From: Ustilago trichophora
Taxonomy: Eukaryota; Basidiomycota; Ustilaginomycetes; Ustilaginales; Ustilaginaceae
NCBI GenBank assembly: GCA_900323505.1
Contig: OOIN01000034.1
Coordinates: 124,001 to 188,000, forward strand
Direction of reading: 5' to 3'
DNA length: 64,000 nt
Shown here in pieces: positions 30,295 to 39,788 of this stretch. The notes beneath the pieces were generated by a model, which did not search any database, was not told where the DNA came from, and saw only the letters and a program-made list of their open reading frames with translations. Each line of letters opens with the position of its first letter. The stretch's first letter is position 1. The position numbers and the translations under genes are program-made.

Positions 30295-33200
30295 ATGAAT
30301 GCCTTCCCACCAGAACTGCTCCACCATCACTTTGCGTGTATGGTGGTAGCCGGTCTCACACCGCCGCCGAAGCCATCGGCACCTTCAACTACAGCAGCCG
30401 CCTCTACATCATCCACACCCATAGATCCAGCCTCTGAGAGCACCGCACCACCAGACCACCCAATAAACGTCTTCCCAGACCTCACCAAGTCCCTCCACGA
30501 CATCCTCGCGTCTCGAGCACGCAACACCCTCTGGGACCCATCACGCGGTCGAGCAGCTGTGTTCCACACCGTCTTTGCCGACCATTCCGCGCGTCTTCCT
30601 CCGCCCAAGACCAAGCCTTCGGCACGACATGTCTCACCCATACCGTCCATCACCGCCGGTTCCACTGCTTCGCCATCAGAATCATCCACCGCCGCGTTCG
30701 CCGCTTTACCGCCGAGATCCCCTCTCTCACCCTTGCATCCGAACTCACCACAGTTTCCTGATGGACTCATTGCGCCAGTATGGGTGCGAAAGCATCGAGA
30801 ATTGATCCCTTCGGTGTTCGTCTCGTTTCACTGCCTTCCCACTTCCCCCGATGCAGAGGAGGCAAGGACGGCAGACGAAGCGCTGATCAAGACCATCTCG
30901 GAGCGTAGACGAACACTTACAGAGCGTGGAATTAAGCTTACCATAGTCCTACTGACAGAGAGGGAGATGCTGGACGATACACAATTGGAAGCAAGGCTCA
31001 GCTTCATTCGCAGATCCAGTGGGCTAGATTCTAGAGCGAGCTTGTTCGTACTCACCCCTGTGACCAAGCCCGAGCTGGGAGAGTTCGTATCGAGCCTACA
31101 TAGCGCTCTCTTTGAGCCCGCAGCAGACTTCTATCGCGAGCATGCGCGGCGAGTGAAGCGCAAACGTACACGATATCCACCACCCACATCGACACTGCAG
31201 CCTATCGTCTCTGCTATCGCCACGCTTCCCCCAGCAAACCCCAATGCGAAACCTCTCAGCGTGGGCGACATCACCTGGCTCAGCAGGGAAGGCTGGATAG
31301 TAAGAAGCGAGTACAAGCTTGCAGTCTTCGCCGAACTAGCAGGCGACATGCAAGAAGCACTGCTACGCTACCGAGAGGCCTACGATCTACTCTGCAATTC
31401 ACCCACTTGTCTTTTGGGTAGCACACTGATGCTCCCTCCGCGCACAAAGCGCTGGGCGGAGGCCAAAGTGCTAGCAGATACGCTCAGTGTCAGAATCTGC
31501 AAGCATTTGCTCTACTCGGACGACGGTGAAGGCGCAGCCATGTTCTTCCGTAGACACCTCGCGAGATTCACAGAGTTGAGCACGGGTTGGGGTATTGGTG
31601 CTATGACTTTCGAATACTGGAGCTGGCTTGCGAAACAGTATAGACTGTTTGGAGAGCTGATAGAGCACGCAACTCGGTCGGTGCCTGGTGCTGCTCTGCC
31701 TCCATTTCAACTGCCTCTACATGCCCCACCACTGCCGAGCAAGCTGTTGCACCCAGACTCGTTACCTCGCTTCTCCGATGGCAGGGGTGGAGTCAATGCT
31801 CCTCCAGGAGCTCTGCTACCCAACAACGCGGCCATTTCGGTCTCCACGTCGCCTCACAGCACACTTCAATCGCCAGGAGCCTACTTTTACCTCGCTGCAT
31901 TGTGCACCGTCGAACGCAGGACCCGCTTCCTCCGCGCCATCTCCACCTCTAACCTACCATCGTCTTCCGAAGACGACTCCAGCCCGCTTTCGCACGAACG
32001 TAAAGTGGACCATACAGCACAGCTCACGGAATCCCTCACCAAAGCTTACGACTCTTTTAAGCGCAGTCGACAACACCGAACCGCACTGTTCGTAGCAGCG
32101 CGAATCGCAACGGCGTACCACGAGGGTGGACAGCATGAGATGTCACTCAAATTCTTGGAAAGGATTCTGAGGAGCTATGCAAAGGATGAGGTGAAGGAGG
32201 TCAGGGCGGGACTGTTGGAGATTGCGGTAGCTGCAGCGGTGGGCGCTAAGGACAGAGGGAGCGCGGGAAGGCTGCTGATTGAGGTGCTGGATGTACAACT
32301 GCCATTGGAAGAGGGGAGGAGAGAAGGATTGGTGCGCGCGTTGAAGACGTTTTTAAGTCAGTCGAAGGACAGCGCCGAGGACGTGAAGGAAGGGAAGACC
32401 GAGGAGAAGGTTGAGGCAGGCGAGGAGAACAGGTCCAGCAACATGGAAGTACCGGCTGGCTTTGTGGACATCGACGTAATCTTCCCCACAGCTGAGGCCG
32501 AACTTGGCTCGCAGATCCCGTTCCAATTGGTACTCAGGAACACGTCGGCATTCGACCTTGGCGATGTGTTCTCTGTCGACCGTATCACCGTTTCTGTTTC
32601 TGGTGGGGACGGTGATACGGAAATCCCTGTCGAAATCACCTCTTCTGCGTCCTCCACTACCAGCACGTCCAGACCTATCTTTATTGATCTGGGCACCGTC
32701 GATGCCGCCACAGCTCCTTCCTCATCAGCATACCTCGCCCCCATATTGAATAGCGCAGGGACACTCGCCGTCCAAGGCACCCTCTCCGCCGTACAAAAAG
32801 GTCTCATCCACTTGACCAAACTCACACTTCACGTGCGCAATCGGGACCTAGCTTTACCACTCTCTCTCACCCTTCCTCCGCCACACCAGGACGATTCCCC
32901 GCCTTCTCCCCTCAGGACTGGCACCTGGCTCCTCCCCACCGGTCGGGCCCTTCCCCTCATCGCACGCACCACAACCACCGTTCTACCTCAACGCTTCCAC
33001 CTAACCCTGACCTGCACCCCACCTTGCACTCCAACCTACATTGACGAATGCACCCCTCTCATTCTTACCTTACACAACCATGAACAATCCGCAATCACCG
33101 CTTGGCTAGATGCCGTACTGGAACCGAGTTACGACGGATCTCACGATACCCTTTCTTCGTCATCTTCTCCAGAGGAGAGTGGACAGGCGGTGAAGAACTT

Positions 33201-34344
33201 GGCAATGAGGACGGTGGGAGCGGGCGAAAAGAGCGAGGTGAAGGTTTGGTTGACGGCTAGACAGGCTGCCGGGATGAGGGTGATTGATGTAAGTGTCAGG
33301 GTGAAATGGAGAGAAGATGATGGTAGAGGGGACGAGGTGGAGGTGGTGGAGGGTCTGGCTGTGGCAGCGAGTACAAGTGTTGCGGTTGCGGTGGGTGGGC
33401 TATTTGATGGAAAGGGCCGGGTACATTCCCTGGTCTCTATCACGGGGAACAAGGCGAAAAGGGAAACGGCACTGCTCGATTTCGATAGTGATGAAGAGGG
33501 AGAAAAGGGGACAGAAGAGGAAAGAGGGGAAACCAGCGTGGGATTGGATGTCGAGATGGTCGGCGATAGCGCGATTAATGTGACCCAAGTGGAGCTCATG
33601 AGCGGTGATGAAGTGGTGAAACCGGCCGAAGGTGATGGTGAAGAGGAAGATGTGGTAGGAGAATGGATTCAGAACGACCGGTTTTCGGTCGCACGCACCA
33701 TCGCCAAAACTTCCTCTTGCTCTAATTTGGCTTGGAGGCTTACCTGGAACCGCCTCTCTCCCTCGTGCCCTAACCCATCTCTCAACCGCACCCTAATCCC
33801 CATCACCCCCTCCAACCCCTCTCTCCCTCTCGCCACTACCTCCCCCTCTCATAGCGCCGCTCTCACCCTAACCCTCACCTACCCCCTTCATACCCATCTC
33901 CATAACCCCTTCGACCTCACCCTAACCATCCATAACCACCACCCTTCGCGCACCTTCTCCCTCATCTTAACATTGGACAGCGACGACTCTTTCACCCTTG
34001 CCGCCACCCGTCGTCTCTCTATCCCCTTTCTTTTGCCCAAACAAACCCGAACCTTTTCAAATCTCGCAAGACTCGTACCCCTATCCATCGGTCACTTTGC
34101 AATCCCAAATCTCGGCGTACGATTGGTTGACCCACAGAATCCAACTTCATCCTTAGCCCTTGTTCACAGTAACAACCCTCTTAAAGCAAACCCCAAACTC
34201 CAAGCCCAAGAATTACTGCAACAAGAAGAGCATCATGAAATTGATGGACAAGAAGCAACGTGGAGAGATGTGGTAAAGTTCGAATACGGTGGATTGCATG
34301 TGACAAAGATTAATGGTTTGCCAAAGATCCTTGTTCGTTTGTAG
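30295..34344 (+). CDS. TRAPPC11-like trafficking complex subunit (foie gras / Gryzun)
   Basis: 1349 residues, single exon. Starts NAFPPELLHHHFACMVVAGL, typical for the TRAPPC11 N-terminus. The foie-gras region (about 290-700) has the TPR-like stretch DMQEALLRYREAYDLL and ARIATAYHEGGQHEMSLKFLERIL. The last 60 residues (VVKFEYGGLHVTKINGLPKI) fit the Gryzun-type beta domain. An N-terminal region reading IPSVFVSFHCLP and ERGIKLTIVLLTEREML also matches. Low-complexity Ser/Ala and Glu/Lys stretches are inserted. Known: subunit of TRAPP III, acting in ER-Golgi and autophagy membrane traffic. The stop codon lies 67 bp before transposon copy 2, so the mRNA 3' end probably lies in or near the element. 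Confidence 0.85.
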   Translation: MNAFPPELLHHHFACMVVAGLTPPPKPSAPSTTAAASTSSTPIDPASESTAPPDHPINVFPDLTKSLHDILASRARNTLWDPSRGRAAVFHTVFADHSARLPPPKTKPSARHVSPIPSITAGSTASPSESSTAAFAALPPRSPLSPLHPNSPQFPDGLIAPVWVRKHRELIPSVFVSFHCLPTSPDAEEARTADEALIKTISERRRTLTERGIKLTIVLLTEREMLDDTQLEARLSFIRRSSGLDSRASLFVLTPVTKPELGEFVSSLHSALFEPAADFYREHARRVKRKRTRYPPPTSTLQPIVSAIATLPPANPNAKPLSVGDITWLSREGWIVRSEYKLAVFAELAGDMQEALLRYREAYDLLCNSPTCLLGSTLMLPPRTKRWAEAKVLADTLSVRICKHLLYSDDGEGAAMFFRRHLARFTELSTGWGIGAMTFEYWSWLAKQYRLFGELIEHATRSVPGAALPPFQLPLHAPPLPSKLLHPDSLPRFSDGRGGVNAPPGALLPNNAAISVSTSPHSTLQSPGAYFYLAALCTVERRTRFLRAISTSNLPSSSEDDSSPLSHERKVDHTAQLTESLTKAYDSFKRSRQHRTALFVAARIATAYHEGGQHEMSLKFLERILRSYAKDEVKEVRAGLLEIAVAAAVGAKDRGSAGRLLIEVLDVQLPLEEGRREGLVRALKTFLSQSKDSAEDVKEGKTEEKVEAGEENRSSNMEVPAGFVDIDVIFPTAEAELGSQIPFQLVLRNTSAFDLGDVFSVDRITVSVSGGDGDTEIPVEITSSASSTTSTSRPIFIDLGTVDAATAPSSSAYLAPILNSAGTLAVQGTLSAVQKGLIHLTKLTLHVRNRDLALPLSLTLPPPHQDDSPPSPLRTGTWLLPTGRALPLIARTTTTVLPQRFHLTLTCTPPCTPTYIDECTPLILTLHNHEQSAITAWLDAVLEPSYDGSHDTLSSSSSPEESGQAVKNLAMRTVGAGEKSEVKVWLTARQAAGMRVIDVSVRVKWREDDGRGDEVEVVEGLAVAASTSVAVAVGGLFDGKGRVHSLVSITGNKAKRETALLDFDSDEEGEKGTEEERGETSVGLDVEMVGDSAINVTQVELMSGDEVVKPAEGDGEEEDVVGEWIQNDRFSVARTIAKTSSCSNLAWRLTWNRLSPSCPNPSLNRTLIPITPSNPSLPLATTSPSHSAALTLTLTYPLHTHLHNPFDLTLTIHNHHPSRTFSLILTLDSDDSFTLAATRRLSIPFLLPKQTRTFSNLARLVPLSIGHFAIPNLGVRLVDPQNPTSSLALVHSNNPLKANPKLQAQELLQQEEHHEIDGQEATWRDVVKFEYGGLHVTKINGLPKILVRL

Positions 34345-34347
34345 CAA

Positions 34348-34411
34348 ACGCGCTTTCACAGTCATCGTAGAAACAAATAAGCAAAATTTGATCCAAAACG
34401 CTAGACGTATA
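34348..34411. repeat. TRAPPC11 3' flank, source of the 64 bp captured in transposon copy 1
   Basis: Identical in reverse complement to 5186-5249. Its last three bases (ATA, 34409-34411) are the target duplication of copy 2, so at this site it is host DNA rather than element. Confidence 0.85.
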
Positions 34412-34511
34412 AGTGAGTTTTTGGTCGTCCATCGTCTGGGTGACCTTGAGCTCGCTTATGCATGAATTGGAGCTCTGATTGTGTTGCATGAAAAAAGTGT
34501 GTCCCCTAGAC

Positions 34512-34555
34512 GGTCGTATGGGTGACCAGCTCCGTACTAGGTCACCCATACGACC
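34512..34555. repeat. Subterminal 16-bp hairpin in transposon copy 2
   Basis: Exact counterpart of the hairpin at 5042-5085, with both arms intact. Confidence 0.85.
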
Positions 34556-34656
34556 AAGTCGCGTGTTTCTCAGCCTGTAGTTCGGATCCGAGCAATCAAT
34601 GTTTATTGTGTTGAAGCAGAATCTCAAGAAGTGTGTGTTTCGTCGCCTTTGAAAGT

Positions 34657-35924
34657 ATGGTGTGAGTACTACCATCATATTTATTACCCCGCAAAACCTT
34701 AACCATTGTTTATCCGGCCATCCCGTCCGTCAATGGAGCTTCGAGACTCGAAACGCAAGCATGCAGGCCGAGAATTTGGTTCATGCATATCGAAAACGCC
34801 GGAGGCGAATACTTGCAGTGCTTTCCGTGCTCGGACGGAGAGCACCTACACGGCTCGCGGCCCAGCACTACCATCATATCCAAGCACAGCTTGATGATGT
34901 TCACTTCAAGTCTACATTCAGGCTCACAATCAGCGAATTTGAAGCTATACATCATGCTTTGAGATTGCCTGATCCAGTGAGAACGTCTGTGAATGATGTG
35001 AGTGATAGCAAGACGGCATTGCTCATGCTGTTGGCCTGGCTTCGAGGCAGTCGACTACGGTCGCTTGAAGGCCAATTTGGATGGTCTCACAGTCGAAGCA
35101 GCCGTATCATTCATCAAGTCAGCGAGTTCATACACAGACGGTGGTGTCACTTGCTCGATGTTACGAGCGCTCGTCATCGTTTGCTCAGTCCGCGGCGCCT
35201 GGATTACTACGCGGCGGCCATCGAGAGGAAGACTCGCTTGCCACAGTTCTGGGGTGCCATTGATGGTACTGTACGTCCTATTGCAATGCCAATCAATGAA
35301 CAACGAGAAGCATATAATGGTCACAAGCGTGTGCATGCTCTCAAGTATCAGTTCATTGCCACGCCCGATGGTTTGCTGTTTGTGTCGGCGCCATTTGATG
35401 GACGCCGGCATGATGCTCATATGGTAATTGAGACTCACCTCGTGGCCTGGGCCGCGGAGAACGCAAAGGGCGAGGACGGCGAGCAGAGGTATCTCTACGG
35501 GGACCAAGCATACGGCGTCTCGCCGGCGATTATATCGCCGTTCAAGGGCAATCTCATTACCAGGAACCAGGAACTCACAAACCACGTGCTCGGTAAGTAC
35601 CAAACGACGGTTGAATGGGGTATCGGAATGGTTTCAATGCAATGGCCGAGGTTTCGAGACAAGCAATATCAGCGGACTGGTCTCACACCGTGTGGAAGGG
35701 ACTGGATGGTAGCGACGCTGCTTTGGAATGCAAAGACATGCTTGATTGGCAATCAGATAAGCATTTCAATGGGATGTAATCCTCCGACGCTCGAGGAGTA
35801 CTTCTCCTCGCCACGTGTGGTCGTCTCTACGGCCTTGACAAATCCCGCGGAAAACAGCTCAGGTATCAATTCTCCGGAACATGCAGACAACAACGACGAG
35901 GTCACGGTCAATGAAGTTCTTTGA
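34657..35924 (+). CDS. PIF/Harbinger DDE transposase, copy 2
   Basis: Same gene as at 3673-4940. A 77-nt intron (34662-34738) joins ATGGT to the long exon and gives 396 residues. The triad Asp177/Asp257/Glu294 is intact. It differs from copy 1 at four residues: W for R, L for S, R for G, and Q for R (the last at the GKY-TTV motif). Each comes from one CpG transition. No stop or frameshift, so it could supply active enzyme to both copies. Confidence 0.88.
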
Positions 35925-35953
35925 TTGCAATGAATGTATATACATGAATATAA

Positions 35954-37297
35954 CTAGTTATGAAAGCCACCGTATCTGCCTGTGCATGACTGTGAAGGCG
36001 CTCGAGAGCTACGGCGCCGAGAAGGAGATGCACGAGTGGGAGTGATGGAGGCGGAAGTATCAATCGAGACAGCGCGATGACGTTGAGGCGTCCGAGGTTC
36101 CTCGTCAATGGTAGGGATGAGCTGATGTCTTGCTCCGGCCGAAGGTTGCTGTCCTGTATGTGCCGTGAGTAAGCTTACCATACGATTGATGTTGTTCTCC
36201 ATGCTATCAAAGCGAGTCTTCAAGTCTCGGATGTCTGTAGTCACGGCATTGATGAGCGATGAGCCAATGCCAACCATGTCTTGCTGAATACGGAGAGACT
36301 CGGACCGGTATCGCTCGTCTGCACGTCGTTGCTCCTCGTCGTTCTCAATCATCATTGCCAGTGCCTCGTGAGTTGCATTCCGAGCCCGCTTGCGAGCGGG
36401 CGTACCAGCTACGGAATCAAGAGAAGTATCACTCTCTTCATCAACAGGCTGTGAAGATGATGGCATTTCTTGTGATGATAACGCCCGCTGAGTACGGCTC
36501 GACATTGACTGTGAGGCCGCCGTGCCATGGATACGGCCAGTGAGCTCCGAAAGTCGCCGTCGATGTTGTTCAGCAGTCTCACGGGCGATGCGTCCGTACG
36601 ACGAGGCGACATCCGACTGTATAACGTCGTCGACAAGGCGCTCCATTTCCGAACGGAGCTCGACGATGCCGGAAGAGCTAGCGAGCTCGTGATCCTCATG
36701 TTTCCGGTTCGAATATATCTGCTTCCACTTCTCCTTGATGCCTTGCATTGATCGCTTACGTTGCCCGAGGCCAACAAAGACAATGTTGACCTCCTCGAGT
36801 ACACGTTTCCATGCTGCCCCCTTGTCCGTGTTCGTTCTGTGCTTGTACGGGTTGTGATTGTGCACAGCAAGGATGAGCACTTCAACATCGTCCGGCGTCC
36901 AATGGTTCTTGTTGCCTCTTGAGCTTGACATTGACACAGGCACAGACATCACAGACTGAGATGATCGCGACGGAGCAACAGACTGTGATTGCGATGCTTG
37001 TGGTACATATCGTAGCTCTTGTGAATTGCTAGGAGATTCGGGAGGTAGTGACGGCCGTTGCATCATCTGTTGGCGAAAGACCTGGCTCATATCGACGATG
37101 TCGGGCATTTCGTCCATTTCCGTGCTCTCAAGAGCCAGAAAAGATGGCCTGAGAGACTCTGGAAGGCGAGCGAGGGCCGGATCAAGCTGAGGATTGGTGT
37201 TCATGGTAGTACGAGGCCGTTCCGGTGCCGAACGGAGTCGAGGTGTGTATATGAAGTCAGGAACACCGGTCGATGCACGCCGAGCAAACAACTTCAT
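35954..37297 (-). CDS. Transposon-encoded Myb/SANT-like DNA-binding protein, copy 2
   Basis: 447 residues with the same Myb-like domain (about 130-196) as the copy-1 protein. Substitutions against copy 1 include N-T-D for N-M-D in the domain, I for V, H for R, and C for R near the C-terminus, all from CpG changes. The frame is intact. The stop is about 29 bp from the stop of the convergent transposase gene. Confidence 0.85.
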   Translation of the reverse strand: MKLFARRASTGVPDFIYTPRLRSAPERPRTTMNTNPQLDPALARLPESLRPSFLALESTEMDEMPDIVDMSQVFRQQMMQRPSLPPESPSNSQELRYVPQASQSQSVAPSRSSQSVMSVPVSMSSSRGNKNHWTPDDVEVLILAVHNHNPYKHRTNTDKGAAWKRVLEEVNIVFVGLGQRKRSMQGIKEKWKQIYSNRKHEDHELASSSGIVELRSEMERLVDDVIQSDVASSYGRIARETAEQHRRRLSELTGRIHGTAASQSMSSRTQRALSSQEMPSSSQPVDEESDTSLDSVAGTPARKRARNATHEALAMMIENDEEQRRADERYRSESLRIQQDMVGIGSSLINAVTTDIRDLKTRFDSMENNINRMVSLLTAHTGQQPSAGARHQLIPTIDEEPRTPQRHRAVSIDTSASITPTRASPSRRRSSRAPSQSCTGRYGGFHN

Positions 37298-37494
37298 TTC
37301 ATAAACGCCGACGGTGCCTGATCGCGACGAGCACTACTACCATCACGTTGATCTGTGTATCATTGATATCGGCCCTGTAATTTCCCAATTTAATTTTGAG
37401 AAATGCTTAATAATCACACAGACGCGTCACATGCATCACGTGCTTTGAAAATTATTTAATTCAAAGCTGAGCTCAAACGTGCGCAACCCAAACG

Positions 37495-37608
37495 ATGCTC
37501 TTAACCACCATCTCTACCTCGTCGTCTGGGTTGTCAGCTTCAACCCAGACCACCACCCATACGACGGACGACCGAAACCTCCCTATAGAGAGTGTGTGTT
37601 CATCTTGA
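37495..37608 (+). other. Outward-facing open frame at the transposon tip
   Basis: An ATG at 37495 opens a frame of exactly 30 codons to the last base of the element (37584), then seven host codons and a stop at 37606-37608. The same 30 codons in copy 1 (2102-2013) run in frame into the DUF1992 gene. Not proposed as a stand-alone gene. Confidence 0.6.
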
Positions 37609-37709
37609 ATCGAGCCGATTTGCATAATGCAAAAAGAAAAGAAAAAAATGACTATTGGAAAAACGACAGGTGCTCAATGAAGGACAGATGTAAAGAATGA
37701 ATAGTAAGG

Positions 37710-39788
37710 CTATCCAGAGAACACACGAAGTAGCGATCGCAGAGAGAGCTTTTTGCTGCCCTGTTGAGTTGATTCGCCATCTTCTTTGGTCGTCTTGTCG
37801 TCAGGTTGCACTTCGGAATTGGGGTTGCGACGAAGCTGGGTGAGGGGCTTGACGAGACCGGTGAGTCTGGTGAGGGGAAGGGAAGAGGATTTGGACTTGC
37901 TGCTGGGATATGCGAGGGAGAGGGGACGCTTGGTGGCAAGCACGATGGCTTGGCTGCCGGTCAACGGTTCCGAGGCATTGCGCTTTGCGAGGTTAGGAGT
38001 TTGTGAGGGGAGGAAATGAGGATGCGGTGCAGGTTGCTGCTGAGCCGCAGGTGTGTCGGGCGAGCCTGGCGGTGTCAGTGCAAGGTTCTTTTGCGCAGAT
38101 CGCAGGCTGATCTTGAGGTTTCGAAGTGATTTCAAGGACTGTTTGGGCTGTCTGACTGTCTCTGTCTGCTGACCTGATAGGGTGGGAGTGGGCGAGACTG
38201 GAGGAGAAGGACCAGCGCTGGGAAACTGGAAAAGGCAGTCGTTGAGGCGCAAAGATGCGATCTCGGGTGTAGCGGGTAGTAGGTCTCGAACTTTGTCGTC
38301 GTGTAGCGATGGGATACGACAGATTGACTTTGTTTGTATCTCGGTCGCATGCCTGCGTCCGGCGTTCGAAATGCTCCTGAGCCTGGCTTTTGAGTCGCAA
38401 CCCATGCGCCCGGATCTCGTGGCATTGTCTACTCTATGAGCCTGCCGGTGTCGCTGGGAGAGTCCGAAGGGCGATCTTGGACGGTTGAAATGAAGCGGAG
38501 TCGAAGAGCGAGCTCTCGCAATGTCTTCGATAGAGAGTGAAGCGCCCGTTTGGCTTGGATCGGCTGTGTGGGGTCGGATGGAATTGCTCGACGTTGTGAC
38601 ACTGTCCATCGCAGAACGATCTCGTGTTGCTGATTCGAAACCATTTCGTCTGCACGTCTTCTCAGTGTTGAGATTGGTCAGCTCGAATGTTGCGGCACTG
38701 AAATTTTGATCACAGATCTTAATATTGCTGGTCGTCTCTGTCGAATAGGCAAAAGTATCGTCACGGCATGTAACAGCGCCAAGGACCTTTGCACACAAAT
38801 CTGGACCTCCATGAAGGGTCGAGTTCTCTGCCTTGCTTGGCGACATCCCAATTTCGACCAACTTGGTCTGGCGGTACCAGGAGGCCATTGCCATAGCCTC
38901 TAGAGCGTGTGTGGTAGCACGACGCACAGAAGCCAAAAGAAGCTGGTCGAGCTTAGAGCCACGCCCTTCCAATGGTGCCTCGAGCTCTTCTGTGAGCTTC
39001 TGGGCTGCTGAGCGAAAGCGAGAGAGTCCCATCTCGAGCTCGCATATCAGGAATCGGACATGATCATGCGAGGCACCGCGTGGGATGTGGACTCCCTCTG
39101 ATGGAGGCCTCAAGGTCTGAAAGTCAAACCAAGACAAGATCGAAGCGAAGGCATCCGGATCACCAGCAATATCATCTTCTGAGTTAATGCCATCATGATG
39201 GCCAGGATTATCCGACTTTATCGATGCCTGTGCCGTAGGATGGATACTCAAGTCGCAAATGGATGTGTGAGCCACATCGGGCGCTGTGAGCAAAGGGTCA
39301 ACATGAAAATCGTCGCTTTCGCTCGTGTGGTACTCGCAAGACGACCTCGCGCTCGAGCTCGTTGAAGTGGGGTCCCTTGAGACGGGTAGAAGCGGACTGT
39401 CCGGTACGTACGTCGCTTCGGAGTCGGTGGTAGAGCCATGATCAGAAGCTGGTTTCTGCATTCGAATGAAATCGCTCTTCTTGGGAGTACGGAGGAAGTC
39501 GTGACGAAGTCCAAGTGGTGTACCGACAGGCGTTGCGGGGAAAGTTGAAAGGGCAGAGACAAGAGACTCTGTGCTGTTTGATGAATCGCTCGACAACGAA
39601 GTTGAATATCGACAAGGTTCCTGGTCCCGAACGAGCTGAGGCGAACCGATTTCCTTGGTATGACTTTGAGCTGTCGGTAGAGTGGCAGAACCGATATGCT
39701 GAGAGGTCGGAAGATCGCCATGCAGCTGCAAAGTGTATCCTGACTGGGAGGACTGCTGAATCTCAAGCAGTGAGCCGATCGTAGCCAT
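37710..39788 (-). CDS. Disordered protein of unknown function
   Basis: 692 residues, single exon. Ser/Thr/Pro-rich throughout. The most ordered part is a helical segment near residues 235-310 (LICELEMGLSRFRSAAQKL and ASVRRATTHALEAMAMASWY). The C-terminus is basic (LKSLRNLKISLRSAQKNL; KLSLRSLLRVF), which could be a membrane- or nucleic-acid-binding end. No catalytic motif, signal peptide or membrane span. Its stop codon lies 126 bp from transposon copy 2. Confidence 0.6.
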   Translation of the reverse strand: MATIGSLLEIQQSSQSGYTLQLHGDLPTSQHIGSATLPTAQSHTKEIGSPQLVRDQEPCRYSTSLSSDSSNSTESLVSALSTFPATPVGTPLGLRHDFLRTPKKSDFIRMQKPASDHGSTTDSEATYVPDSPLLPVSRDPTSTSSSARSSCEYHTSESDDFHVDPLLTAPDVAHTSICDLSIHPTAQASIKSDNPGHHDGINSEDDIAGDPDAFASILSWFDFQTLRPPSEGVHIPRGASHDHVRFLICELEMGLSRFRSAAQKLTEELEAPLEGRGSKLDQLLLASVRRATTHALEAMAMASWYRQTKLVEIGMSPSKAENSTLHGGPDLCAKVLGAVTCRDDTFAYSTETTSNIKICDQNFSAATFELTNLNTEKTCRRNGFESATRDRSAMDSVTTSSNSIRPHTADPSQTGASLSIEDIARARSSTPLHFNRPRSPFGLSQRHRQAHRVDNATRSGRMGCDSKARLRSISNAGRRHATEIQTKSICRIPSLHDDKVRDLLPATPEIASLRLNDCLFQFPSAGPSPPVSPTPTLSGQQTETVRQPKQSLKSLRNLKISLRSAQKNLALTPPGSPDTPAAQQQPAPHPHFLPSQTPNLAKRNASEPLTGSQAIVLATKRPLSLAYPSSKSKSSSLPLTRLTGLVKPLTQLRRNPNSEVQPDDKTTKEDGESTQQGSKKLSLRSLLRVFSG

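Larger units (their letters stand above)
34412..37584 (+). mobile_element. PIF/Harbinger-type DNA transposon, copy 2 (intact)
   Basis: 3173 bp, flanked by ATA duplications (34409-34411, 37585-37587). Inverted orientation relative to copy 1 and the same length as its core. Terminal inverted repeats lie at 34412-34442 and 37554-37584. It encodes the same convergent pair, transposase (+) and Myb-like protein (-), both open. Differences from copy 1 are nearly all CpG transitions. It lies between TRAPPC11 and the 3' end of the 37710-39788 gene. Confidence 0.92.

Noticed and set aside
34348..37584. Copy 2 read as a truncated element that lost its outer terminal repeat
   Set aside because: Starting the element at 34412 gives matching ATA duplications on both sides and a core length equal to that of copy 1, so the extra 64 bp are host flank. 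A one-in-64 chance match remains possible.
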